Positions 1 through 6,266 of a DNA stretch of 14,325 nt are shown here, in pieces. Source of the DNA: an uncultured bacterium (GTDB lineage Bacteria > Planctomycetota > Phycisphaerae > Phycisphaerales > SM1A02); contig CAJACJ010000387.1 in the NCBI GenBank assembly GCA_903938205.1, forward strand, positions 1-14,325, in the 5' to 3' direction. How positions within the stretch are numbered: the first letter of the stretch is position 1; every line of letters begins with the position of its first letter. Under the pieces are notes generated by a model. The model was not told where the DNA came from. It saw nothing but the letters and a program-made list of their open reading frames with translations, and searched no databases. The position numbers and the translations under genes are program-made.

Positions 1-195
1 ACAACGCGCGTGGCAAATGGTGAATCGCAAAAGCATTCGCCTGTCATGAACACGCTGATCAATACAGTTGCCATTTGCAAAACGTGTCGCAATGTTGTGC
101 AGCGCATGCATGAAAGCCGCAACCACATCAAGCAATGAGATGGGCAATTCAAAGATGAATGAACCGATTTCAGTGAACGCAATGTCGGGCTCCAA
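1..195 (-). CDS. Possible 5' part of a riboswitch-controlled gene (unrecognised)
   Basis: On the minus strand, downstream of the cobalamin riboswitch, one frame is open from at least position 195 to the window edge (65 codons if the TTG at 195-193 is the start). It reads MEPDIAFTEIGSF, then a mildly hydrophobic stretch (IFELPISLLDVVAAF) and more. No ATG with a Shine-Dalgarno lies at its beginning. A second minus frame is also open, but its composition (rich in Ser, Cys, Arg, His) looks like a shadow. The case rests on position: a B12 riboswitch normally precedes a B12 uptake, B12 synthesis or B12-alternative gene. I do not recognise the protein. The real start may lie beyond the window, leaving this stretch as leader. 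Confidence 0.18.
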   Translation of the reverse strand, partial: MEPDIAFTEIGSFIFELPISLLDVVAAFMHALHNIATRFANGNCIDQRVHDRRMLLRFTICHARC

Positions 196-246
196 AAAAG
201 GAAGCCATGTCCATGCCCTACTTCGCGAGGGCAGTGACCGATGGTC
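188..246 (-). promoter_or_regulatory. Candidate expression platform of the cobalamin riboswitch
   Basis: Three short hairpins follow the 3' end of the aptamer on the minus strand. The first is GACC-atc-GGTC (246-236). The second is TGCCCT-8 nt-AGGGCA (233-214), a perfect 6-bp stem. The third is GGCTTCC-TTTTTT-GGAGCC (206-188), whose loop is a run of six T. The T-run lies 14 nt after the second stem, too far for a textbook intrinsic terminator. Whether control is by termination or by initiation cannot be decided here. The first hairpin begins just after the conserved GACCTGTC and could compete with the closing helix of the aptamer. Confidence 0.3.
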
Positions 247-247
247 T

Positions 248-412
248 TGACAGGTCTTCCGACTTCGAGCATTCAAGCGCCCGCCTTCCCAGTTCCAAAT
301 GGAACCAGTGGCAATTGGGTGCTTGTCGTGGGTTTCAAGCCCACAACTCGTTACGGCGGCGCGTCCGCGGTGGATTTTCACCACCTTCCCTAGGCAACTT
401 TTACCGACAATT
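248..412 (-). promoter_or_regulatory. Cobalamin (B12) riboswitch aptamer
   Basis: Read on the minus strand, the conserved blocks of the cobalamin riboswitch appear in order. GGGAAGGTGGTGAAAATCC (390-372) matches the AGGGAA...GGUGAAAAUCC core. GCGGACGCGCCGCCGTAACG follows it. GCCACTG (312-306) and GAAGGC (288-283) flank a small hairpin (the GCCACUG...GAAGGC element). The 3' block is GAAGTCGGAAGACCTGTC (267-250), matching aGUCaGgAgACCUGCC. Internal stems are visible, for example GTGGGC-ttgaaa-CCCAC. It binds adenosyl- or other cobalamins and normally lowers expression of the gene downstream, which here is toward the left edge. The orientation rules out control of the gene at 592. The outer edges are approximate because the closing helix is not obvious. 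Confidence 0.9.
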
Positions 413-429
413 CGCAAAAGCTGTCTGCA

Positions 430-448
430 ATTGTGGAACTACCACAAT
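430..448. repeat. Perfect 7-bp inverted repeat (operator or hairpin candidate)
   Basis: ATTGTGG-aacta-CCACAAT is a 19-bp perfect dyad. It lies between the riboswitch aptamer (minus) and the promoter candidate of the plus-strand gene. It could be a repressor operator in the divergent control region, or a hairpin in the 5' leader ahead of the riboswitch. Nothing else in 413-519 could be assigned. Confidence 0.35.
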
Positions 449-519
449 CCATCAAGACGAAGTGAGTTTAACCACTTTTCAAATATTGGCTTTCGTTTCA
501 TTTTTAAGATGCGATTGCG

Positions 520-548
520 TTGACCAGTGATGCAATTTTGCCGTAGAT
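520..548 (+). promoter_or_regulatory. Candidate sigma70-type promoter for the exported HEAT-like gene
   Basis: TTGACC (520-525), a 17-bp spacer, then GTAGAT (543-548). The -35 is a good match and the -10 is weak. Transcription would begin near 555, leaving a leader of about 37 nt before the GTG start at 592. That start has GGAG at 582-585 with a 6-nt gap. Confidence 0.35.
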
Positions 549-591
549 TCAACCCCTCACTTCTTTGAAATGAACCCGTACGGAGACCCCT

Positions 592-3081
592 GTGAAACTG
601 ATTGCCTCTTTGATTGCTCCTTCGATCGCGTCAGCCCTTTTTTTGGCGAACGTTTCTTTTGCGTCCTTTGTCGCTCAAGATGATCCCGCACCACCAAGTG
701 ACACGCAAAGCACGCCGTCCGCGGACGCCGCTGGTGAAGATGCGGAGTTGGCAAATTTGCCCGCGCCAATGCAAGCGCAAGTGAAGCAAATGTTGGCGAA
801 ACTTTTAACGGTCACGGATCCAGCCAAGCTTCAACAAGCGCTCACTGCTATGGAAGCCCAAAGCGCGCAACTGCCTGCCGAGGCGAAACCCATGTTTGAT
901 TACTTGACGAAGAAGATCCAAGACAGAATCACTCAGTTGGATTCGGGTGCAGGAACCGCAAGCGCCGCGCCTGCCGCGGGCGAAGCAACTTCCGCCACTA
1001 CCGATGCCGCTGGTGAAACCGCAGCCGCGCCAAGCGTAAAATCCGACACGCCTGCCGAAGCGCAAAAAGCCATGACGGATTTTTTATATGGTGTGTTGGC
1101 GGGGCGCAAAGAATTGGCGCTTACAAACGCAAAATTTCTTTTGGCAAGCGGTGTGACGGATCAACAACTTGCGCAAATGATTGATGATGCCGGCATTCAA
1201 GATCGTTTGAGCCACGCGGTGAGCGCGGCCAAGGGCATGGGTGAAGTCGCAGATCTTGCCGCGCAAATTGAAATTCGCGTCATGTCCGGACGCCTGGAAT
1301 TGTCGCGCGATCAGGCTCGCATTGACGCTGCCGTTGTGCAACTTGGCGGAACCATGCGTCAGCAAACCATGGGCAGGGCCACATTGGTTTCGGCCGGCTC
1401 ATATGCGGTGCCCGCATTGTTCAAAGTCCTTTTTGACGCTCGCAATCCGCAGTTGGAATTGCGCGCCTCGCAAACGCTGATCGACATTGGTCGCGCCGCT
1501 GTTCTGCCGTTGTGCGAAGTGCTTGTGACCGCCTCCGCTCAAGAGCAAATCGCCATCTGCAACATGTTGACGGCAATGAATTCCAAGACCGCGGCACCTT
1601 GGTTGGCAAAGGCAATGCGCCTTGCCTCTTCAAGCGATGTTCGCAAAGCATGCGACACCGCATTGCGCGCGCTGAAAATGGAATCCATTCCTGAAACCAC
1701 ATTGTGGTCGAATTTGGCAAGGGATTATTTTGTCTCGCGCGACAAGTTGACGCCGTATCCAGAGGACAAAATGCAAATCTTGTGGAGCGTCGGCGCTGGC
1801 GGAGCAATTCTGCCCAAACGTGTCGCCACCGCTATGTACGGTGATTTAATGGCCATGCAATGCGCTCAAGAAGCCATGCGTCTTGATGTGAATGGCGCGG
1901 AAGCATTTTCAATTTATCTTGCGGCTGGTTTGCGCGCGGAATTGGGTGGCGGTGAAATCAACGTCGACTCGCATTCCATCAAAAGTATTGCGCTGGCAGC
2001 GGGTGCCGCACAATCGGAGCGCGTTCTTCGTTTGGCGCGCCAAGTGAATGATCCAAATCTCACCATGGTTGCCATTGGAATTTTGTCCAAGACCGCCAGC
2101 GAGTCCATGTTGGTGGATTCAAAAGCTGGAAGTCCAATTCTTGGTTGCCTGACCAATCCAAGCCGCTCAATTCGCACCGCCGCGGCGCTGGCCATTGCGC
2201 ATGCCCAACCGCGCAAAGCCTTTCAAGGCTCGGAGCGTGTCGTTCCAATTTTGGGCGCGGCGATTCAGCAGGGTGGTTTGCCACGCGCCATTGTGATTGC
2301 CAGCGATGAAACTCAGCGGCGCGATCTAGAGGGCCGCCTGTCACAAATCAATTGTGTTCTTCTTTCTTCGGACGCATCGGCGTCGGTTGTTTTGCAAACA
2401 CTCGCTGGCCGTGGCGCGCCTGATTTAATCATCGCCAATGGTGGTGCCGACGAGATGAAGGCTGCGATCAATGTGCTGAGATCCAATTCCGCATTCTCGG
2501 CAACGCCAATTTTGCTGGTGATTCCAGAGACCGATGAAGTGAGAATTGATCGCGCCATTCGGCAAGATCCCTCCATTGTGATTTGGTTCCAAGGAAGAAG
2601 CGAGGCGCAATTTCAAGAGGCGTCCAAGCAACTCATCAGTCGAACAATCGGCATTATGTCAGTCGAGGATTCTGCGGCTTTGCGTCTTGAAGCGCTCGCC
2701 GCGCTTCGCATGATCGGCGATATTCAAACATCGCCGCTGAAAGTGGCCGATGCGGAACGCGACTTGATTGACGCTGTCGCAACAACAACTGATGCGACGC
2801 AAATTTTGGTCGCTCGTGTTTTGGCCGTCACGCCAACCGTCGCTGCGCAACGCGCGTTGATTGACGCCGCGCTTTCAGCGACGGACGCCCAGCAAATCGC
2901 GCTTCTGCAATCGCTGGCGGAAAGTGGCCGCCTTCAAGGCAACAAAGCCGAGGAAAGACAACTTGATCGCATGCGCCAAGCGTTGACCGACGCCAAGGGA
3001 GCAAACGCGGACGCTTTGGCACAGGCGTACGGCGCCATGAATGTGGGTTGCGCCCAAGTCTTGAAGTTGATTTTGCAATAA
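592..3081 (+). CDS. Exported HEAT-like helical protein with degenerate receiver domain
   Basis: The protein has 829 residues and a GTG start supported by GGAG 6 nt upstream. Residues 1 to about 25 form a Sec-type signal peptide (MKLIASLIAPS...ANVSFA), so it should leave the cytoplasm. An acidic Ala/Pro linker follows, then a helical segment (about 64-122) and an Ala/Thr-rich linker (about 123-152). A long alpha-helical region (about 153-560) contains HEAT-like units such as 'YAVPALFKVLFD...LRASQTLIDIGRAAVLPLCEVL'. Residues about 564-680 read like a CheY-type receiver (AIVIASDE, then APDLIIAN, then ATPILLVIPE, then VIWFQG). The phospho-acceptor position holds Asn616 and only one of the N-terminal acidic pair (D572) is clear, so phosphorylation is unlikely. 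A helical C-terminus (690-829) ends just before the tRNA gene. Its function is unknown, though a scaffold or protein-binding role is plausible. I am confident of the gene and moderately confident of the domain reading. Confidence 0.9.
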   Translation: MKLIASLIAPSIASALFLANVSFASFVAQDDPAPPSDTQSTPSADAAGEDAELANLPAPMQAQVKQMLAKLLTVTDPAKLQQALTAMEAQSAQLPAEAKPMFDYLTKKIQDRITQLDSGAGTASAAPAAGEATSATTDAAGETAAAPSVKSDTPAEAQKAMTDFLYGVLAGRKELALTNAKFLLASGVTDQQLAQMIDDAGIQDRLSHAVSAAKGMGEVADLAAQIEIRVMSGRLELSRDQARIDAAVVQLGGTMRQQTMGRATLVSAGSYAVPALFKVLFDARNPQLELRASQTLIDIGRAAVLPLCEVLVTASAQEQIAICNMLTAMNSKTAAPWLAKAMRLASSSDVRKACDTALRALKMESIPETTLWSNLARDYFVSRDKLTPYPEDKMQILWSVGAGGAILPKRVATAMYGDLMAMQCAQEAMRLDVNGAEAFSIYLAAGLRAELGGGEINVDSHSIKSIALAAGAAQSERVLRLARQVNDPNLTMVAIGILSKTASESMLVDSKAGSPILGCLTNPSRSIRTAAALAIAHAQPRKAFQGSERVVPILGAAIQQGGLPRAIVIASDETQRRDLEGRLSQINCVLLSSDASASVVLQTLAGRGAPDLIIANGGADEMKAAINVLRSNSAFSATPILLVIPETDEVRIDRAIRQDPSIVIWFQGRSEAQFQEASKQLISRTIGIMSVEDSAALRLEALAALRMIGDIQTSPLKVADAERDLIDAVATTTDATQILVARVLAVTPTVAAQRALIDAALSATDAQQIALLQSLAESGRLQGNKAEERQLDRMRQALTDAKGANADALAQAYGAMNVGCAQVLKLILQ

Positions 3082-3086
3082 TTTCT

Positions 3087-3126
3087 CCCGCGCGCGCATG
3101 CTGCAGACACTGCTTCTTTGCGCGGG
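3087..3126 (+). terminator. Inverted repeat after the HEAT-like gene (weak terminator candidate)
   Basis: CCCGCGC (3087-3093) pairs perfectly with GCGCGGG (3120-3126) across a 26-nt loop, in the gap between the stop codon at 3079-3081 and the tRNA. No T-run follows. It could separate the mRNA from the tRNA transcript or be an incidental GC-rich dyad. Confidence 0.25.
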
Positions 3127-3136
3127 TTCACGACTT

Positions 3137-3209
3137 GCCGCCTTAGCTCAGTTGGTAGAGCGGAGCTTTCGTAAAGCTCAGGTCACGGGTTCGAGTCCCG
3201 TAGGTGGCT
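3137..3209 (+). tRNA. tRNA-Thr (anticodon CGT)
   Basis: The 73-nt cloverleaf folds completely. The acceptor stem is GCCGCCT/AGGTGGC (one G-U pair). The D arm is GCTC-AGTTGGTA-GAGC. The anticodon stem GAGCT/AGCTC encloses the loop TTCGTAA, giving anticodon CGT, which reads ACG (Thr). The variable loop is AGGTC and the T arm is ACGGG-TTCGAGT-CCCGT. The identity elements G1-C72, C2-G71, G35 and U36 fit threonyl-tRNA synthetase. The discriminator base is T (3209), where E. coli tRNA-Thr has A. The CCA tail is not encoded, so it must be added after transcription. Confidence 0.96.
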
Positions 3210-3237
3210 TTGATACTTGCCGCAGCGCGTGGCGCTT

Positions 3238-3786
3238 TCAGCCACCCAAGCGTTGCAGTTGATCCGCAATTTGTTCGGCGTAGTTGATTAAACCAACAGC
3301 GCCTTCCGCTTGCACTTTGATGCGCGACATGGACTTTGTCAGATCTTCACGCTCCGCTGGATTTTGTTCGCCACGTCCAAAGGCCGCGACCAGTTGGTTC
3401 ATGCCAACTTGCAGCGCGCCCGCGTCGCGTCGCAAATCTTGGATGCTTCCAAGCAAGTAGGTTTTGCTGATGAGCGCGGCCGAAGCCAAGGATGGATTCA
3501 ATGATTGCATGGATTGCAGGGAAGTTAAAAATGATTGACGAAGCGCGCTCGAACCAAGATCACCGCAGTTGGTGATATTCATGTCCTTGGCGGCGGCGAG
3601 CAGGGAATTCTGTAGTTGCTTGGTCGCCTTGCGCAGGCTTGTTTCTGAAAGATCAATATTTTTCCACGCCGTGGAGATTGGAACCGCCTGCGTGTTGCTA
3701 GCGCAGTTGGCCAGCGCGCATGTCGCGCAGACAATGCTTGATTGCATGATGATGGAGAAAGTTTTGAATTGGAATTTTTGTTTCAT
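3238..3786 (-). CDS. Small exported helical protein, unknown function
   Basis: From the ATG at 3786 the product has 182 residues. It starts MKQKFQFKTFSIIMQSSIVC, a basic then hydrophobic signal sequence ending near ALANCASNTQA. 'LANC' resembles a lipobox, but Asn at -1 is atypical, so signal peptidase I cleavage after a later Ala is an equal option. An upstream ATG at 3975 would add 63 residues of poor composition before the signal peptide, so I chose the internal start. The mature part is Ser/Ala/Leu-rich and mostly helical (for example LVAAFGRGEQNPAEREDLTKSMSRIKVQAEGA is predicted to be two helices). No family is recognised. The gene converges on the tRNA and is divergent from the cysteine-synthase-family gene, with about 98 bp between starts. 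Confidence 0.75.
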   Translation of the reverse strand: MKQKFQFKTFSIIMQSSIVCATCALANCASNTQAVPISTAWKNIDLSETSLRKATKQLQNSLLAAAKDMNITNCGDLGSSALRQSFLTSLQSMQSLNPSLASAALISKTYLLGSIQDLRRDAGALQVGMNQLVAAFGRGEQNPAEREDLTKSMSRIKVQAEGAVGLINYAEQIADQLQRLGG

Positions 3787-3884
3787 GGTTGGTGCGCCTT
3801 GTGGTTGAAATGGTACGAATATTTCTCGACTCGCAAGTTGCAATGACATGCCGCGCCAGACGCGCCCATGTGTACACTGCAAAA

Positions 3885-4883
3885 ATGCCTTTGAATGCTT
3901 CATATGTTGCATCAACTTCGCGGGATACAAACACATTATCCATGCTGGAATTGTCGCCAACTCCGTTGATTCCAATTCAATTGGACGCGAACAGTCCGAT
4001 CATTTGGTGCAAGTGCGAGTTCATGAATCCTTCCGGCAGCACCAAGGATCGCATCGCCACATTTATTTTGTCCAAAGCGTGGCGCGATGGCGTGGTCAAG
4101 CGTGGCGATGTCGTGGCGGAAGTCAGCAGTGGATCAACCAGCATCGCCATGGCAATGGTGTGCGCGCATTTGGGTTTGAAGTTCATCGCCATCATGCCCG
4201 AAGGCGTGAGCCGCGAGCGCATTCTCATGATTCAAGGTTTTGGCGGACAGGTTCGCTTCACCGAGAAATCTTTGGGCATGCAGGGCGCCAACGACGCGTG
4301 CCACGAATTGGCCGCATCCACAAAAGTTTTTCTGCCGCGTCAATTTCAAAATATGGACAACGCGCAGGCTCATCGCCAATCCACCGCGGCGGAAATTGCA
4401 TGCTGGGTGAAAGAGAATTCTCCCGCGTCCGTGGACACGATCGCGTTCACCAGCGGAGTTGGTACCGGCGGAACCATGGTGGGTCTGTATCACGGATTGC
4501 GCGACCACGGATTCAAGGTGCTGCCATTCGCGGTGCGTCCAATTGCAACTGGCAAAAATATTTTGTGCGGAGATTGCTTTTCATCCTTGGAGCAGTGCTC
4601 GTTCTCGTCGCGCATTCCTGGAGTGTTGGACGGCATGAGCCAGATTTACAAGCCCGCTGAAATTGAGCATTTGCAGGAGATTGAAGTGTCCGATGAAATG
4701 GCCATGAGCGCCACGCGCGCCCTTATTCGAAAGGGTTTTCCCGTGGGTCCAAGCAGTGGGCTGAATGTCGCGGCCGCGCTGCAAGTGGCGCCAGCGCTTT
4801 CGCACAACACGCGTCTGGTCACCATTCTTTGCGACCGCATGGAGCGCTATTTCAGCACCGAACTTTTCACGCAGTGGCAGTGA
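3885..4883 (+). CDS. PLP-dependent cysteine synthase family protein
   Basis: The product is a fold-type II PLP enzyme of 332 residues from the ATG at 3885. The TPLIPI segment near the N-terminus and NPSGSTKDRIA carry the Schiff-base lysine (K54). SSGSTS (81-86) takes the place of the CysK TSGNTG substrate loop. SGVGTGG (190-196) is the phosphate-binding loop, and RIPGVLDGM, GPSSGLNVAAAL and a C-terminal DRMERYFST follow. CysK and CysM make cysteine from O-acetylserine or related donors, but here Ser84 replaces the usual loop Asn, as in relatives of less certain substrate, so the exact reaction is open. The frame is open upstream to 3789, and the ATG at 3942 (MLELSPTPL) is an alternative start. 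TACACT ends 6 nt before the chosen ATG, suggesting a leaderless transcript. It is the first gene of a run with tdh and kbl. Confidence 0.88.
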   Translation: MPLNASYVASTSRDTNTLSMLELSPTPLIPIQLDANSPIIWCKCEFMNPSGSTKDRIATFILSKAWRDGVVKRGDVVAEVSSGSTSIAMAMVCAHLGLKFIAIMPEGVSRERILMIQGFGGQVRFTEKSLGMQGANDACHELAASTKVFLPRQFQNMDNAQAHRQSTAAEIACWVKENSPASVDTIAFTSGVGTGGTMVGLYHGLRDHGFKVLPFAVRPIATGKNILCGDCFSSLEQCSFSSRIPGVLDGMSQIYKPAEIEHLQEIEVSDEMAMSATRALIRKGFPVGPSSGLNVAAALQVAPALSHNTRLVTILCDRMERYFSTELFTQWQ

Positions 4884-4937
4884 TATGAATCACCAATATC
4901 CGCCAACCAGTCGGCGCTTCTGCGCTATTCTTTGTTC

Positions 4938-5255
4938 ATGAGTCATTCACACAATTCAGAGCATTTGCATTCCAAGCCGCATGAGACGACGCGCAAGACG
5001 CCACCGTTTCGCCACGCCGTCCGATTGTTTATTTTGAACGCCATTCTGTATGGCGCGTGCGCGGCGTTTATTGGCGCCATCATTGGTGATTCGCTACCAG
5101 ACAACCAACAACTGAAAGTTGTGTTCGCGTTGTTTGTAGTGCCATTGGTTCTTGCCATCATCAGCACGGTCTTGCATCTCAAATCGCATACATGGACCAG
5201 CGTGGATGACATGGCGGAGCGATTGCTTCATCCGCATCAGACTCCGCGACAGTGA
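4938..5255 (+). CDS. Small two-helix membrane protein, unknown function
   Basis: The product has 105 residues from the ATG at 4938. The His/Ser-rich N-terminus (MSHSHNSEHLHSKPHE) is followed by a basic stretch. Two hydrophobic helices follow: about residues 29-53 (LFILNAILYGACAAFIGAII) and about 60-83 (VVFALFVVPLVLAIISTVLH). The cytoplasmic-looking tail is TWTSVDDMAERLLHPHQTPRQ. No family is recognised. The histidine-rich start could bind metal, but that is a guess. No Shine-Dalgarno is present. TATTCT ends 6 nt before the ATG, resembling the spacing upstream of the cysteine-synthase-family gene. The gap to that gene is 54 bp and to the next start 26 bp, consistent with membership of the same transcription unit. 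Confidence 0.7.
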   Translation: MSHSHNSEHLHSKPHETTRKTPPFRHAVRLFILNAILYGACAAFIGAIIGDSLPDNQQLKVVFALFVVPLVLAIISTVLHLKSHTWTSVDDMAERLLHPHQTPRQ

Positions 5256-5281
5256 CGCGCCATATGCGCGCGGAAGATGTA

Positions 5282-6256
5282 ATGCAACGACGATTGTTCA
5301 TTGGAAGCGTGTTGAAGCCAGTGGGAATGTTGGCGGCGGCATGTGTCGCGGCGCCACCAATTACTGACACTGCGAGCGCTGTAAAGCCAATTGATGCGCA
5401 GAGCCCGCCAAAAGATGTGGCACAGGACGCCGCGTCCTTTCGTAAAGCGCAGTTGACGCTGAATCCATTGGCGGTTGCGCAGGCGTCATTTTTCCGCATG
5501 TTCAACGATGGATCGCTCAAGCTAGAAAAGTTTCCGGAGTTCGTGGCCAGCAAATGTGGATTGTCGCGCGTGCAGTGGAGCGCTCGGTTGCTTCCAGGAA
5601 TGACGCAAGACTCGGCCAAGACATTGCGCGCCGCGTGCGACGCGCAAGGCGTGCGCAGTTTAATGTTGGACCCCGCGATTGGAATTGGTTTGACATCCGC
5701 CGACGCAAGCGTGAGCGCCGCGGCGGTTGAAAAGTTAAAGCCGTGGTGCGCCATCGCCACCACGCTTTCGTGCACCGGTCTGGCGATTGATTTGCGCGGC
5801 GAGGGAACCTACGAGGAGCAACTTCCGCGAGCGGTCGCCGGAGCCAACTTGGCGGCCAAAGTTGCAAGTGACGCCGGCCTTCCGCTTGTGGCGCAAAGTT
5901 TGGGCGGCATGACCAGCAATGCGACATTCATGGCGGCGCTGATGCAACAGTTGAAAAATCCAGCCATTCGTTTGGAGCCCACGTTCGACTCATGGCAAGT
6001 TGATGGCAACGATTCCTACAACCGCACGCGCGGACTGGCCATGCTCATTCCATACGCCGCCTGTATTTTGGCTGATTACATAGCGTTTTTGCCAAGTGGT
6101 GAATCCGCGGCGTTCAAAACCGATTACCTCATGCGACAAATTCGCGAGAGCACATTTCGCGGACCCGTGACCATTTTGTTCAAAGGTCCTGGCGACGAAT
6201 TAGGCGGCGTATTGAAAGCAAAAACAGTTTTGATCAAGTACAAATGCACCGCATGA
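5282..6256 (+). CDS. Exported xylose-isomerase-like TIM-barrel protein, probable pseudoenzyme
   Basis: The product has 324 residues from the ATG at 5282, chosen because GGAAG sits 5 nt upstream and the protein then opens with MQRRLFIGSVLKPVGMLAAA, a Tat- or Sec-type leader. A GTG at 5252 overlapping the previous stop is the alternative. The body resembles the sugar phosphate isomerase/epimerase (AP-endonuclease 2-like) TIM barrels common in planctomycetes: 'QASFFRMFNDGSLKLEKFPEF' at the first strand, 'GTYEEQLPRAVAGANLAAKVA', then a strand-loop 'LVAQSLGGMTSN' and 'EPTFDSW'. Relatives as I recall them have VENHGGLSSN and PDFGNF there. In this protein the metal-binding Glu and His of ENHGG are Gln205 and Leu207. 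This argues for lost or altered catalysis. The gap to tdh is only 10 bp. Confidence 0.75.
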   Translation: MQRRLFIGSVLKPVGMLAAACVAAPPITDTASAVKPIDAQSPPKDVAQDAASFRKAQLTLNPLAVAQASFFRMFNDGSLKLEKFPEFVASKCGLSRVQWSARLLPGMTQDSAKTLRAACDAQGVRSLMLDPAIGIGLTSADASVSAAAVEKLKPWCAIATTLSCTGLAIDLRGEGTYEEQLPRAVAGANLAAKVASDAGLPLVAQSLGGMTSNATFMAALMQQLKNPAIRLEPTFDSWQVDGNDSYNRTRGLAMLIPYAACILADYIAFLPSGESAAFKTDYLMRQIRESTFRGPVTILFKGPGDELGGVLKAKTVLIKYKCTA

Positions 6257-6266
6257 GACGCAATCT

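Noticed and set aside
68..250. Plus-strand open frame of 60 codons near the left edge
   Set aside because: It has no Shine-Dalgarno and overlaps the riboswitch 3' end and its hairpins on the other strand, with no recognisable protein features.
207..530. Plus-strand open frame of 107 codons in the first 600 bases
   Set aside because: It runs antisense through the whole cobalamin riboswitch. Its composition (Arg, Cys, Trp, Gln-rich stretches) reflects RNA stems, not a protein.
3787..3975. N-terminal extension of the small exported minus-strand protein
   Set aside because: The added 63 residues would precede a clear signal sequence and overlap the divergent promoter region and the start of the neighbouring gene.
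3848..4660. Long plus-strand frame of 270 codons
   Set aside because: It overlaps the cysteine-synthase-family gene in another frame. The protein is rich in Arg, His, Gln and Trp, typical of a shadow frame in this genome.
5179..5775. Minus-strand frame of 198 codons
   Set aside because: It is antisense to the small membrane protein and the exported TIM-barrel gene, which have clear signal or membrane features and family similarity.
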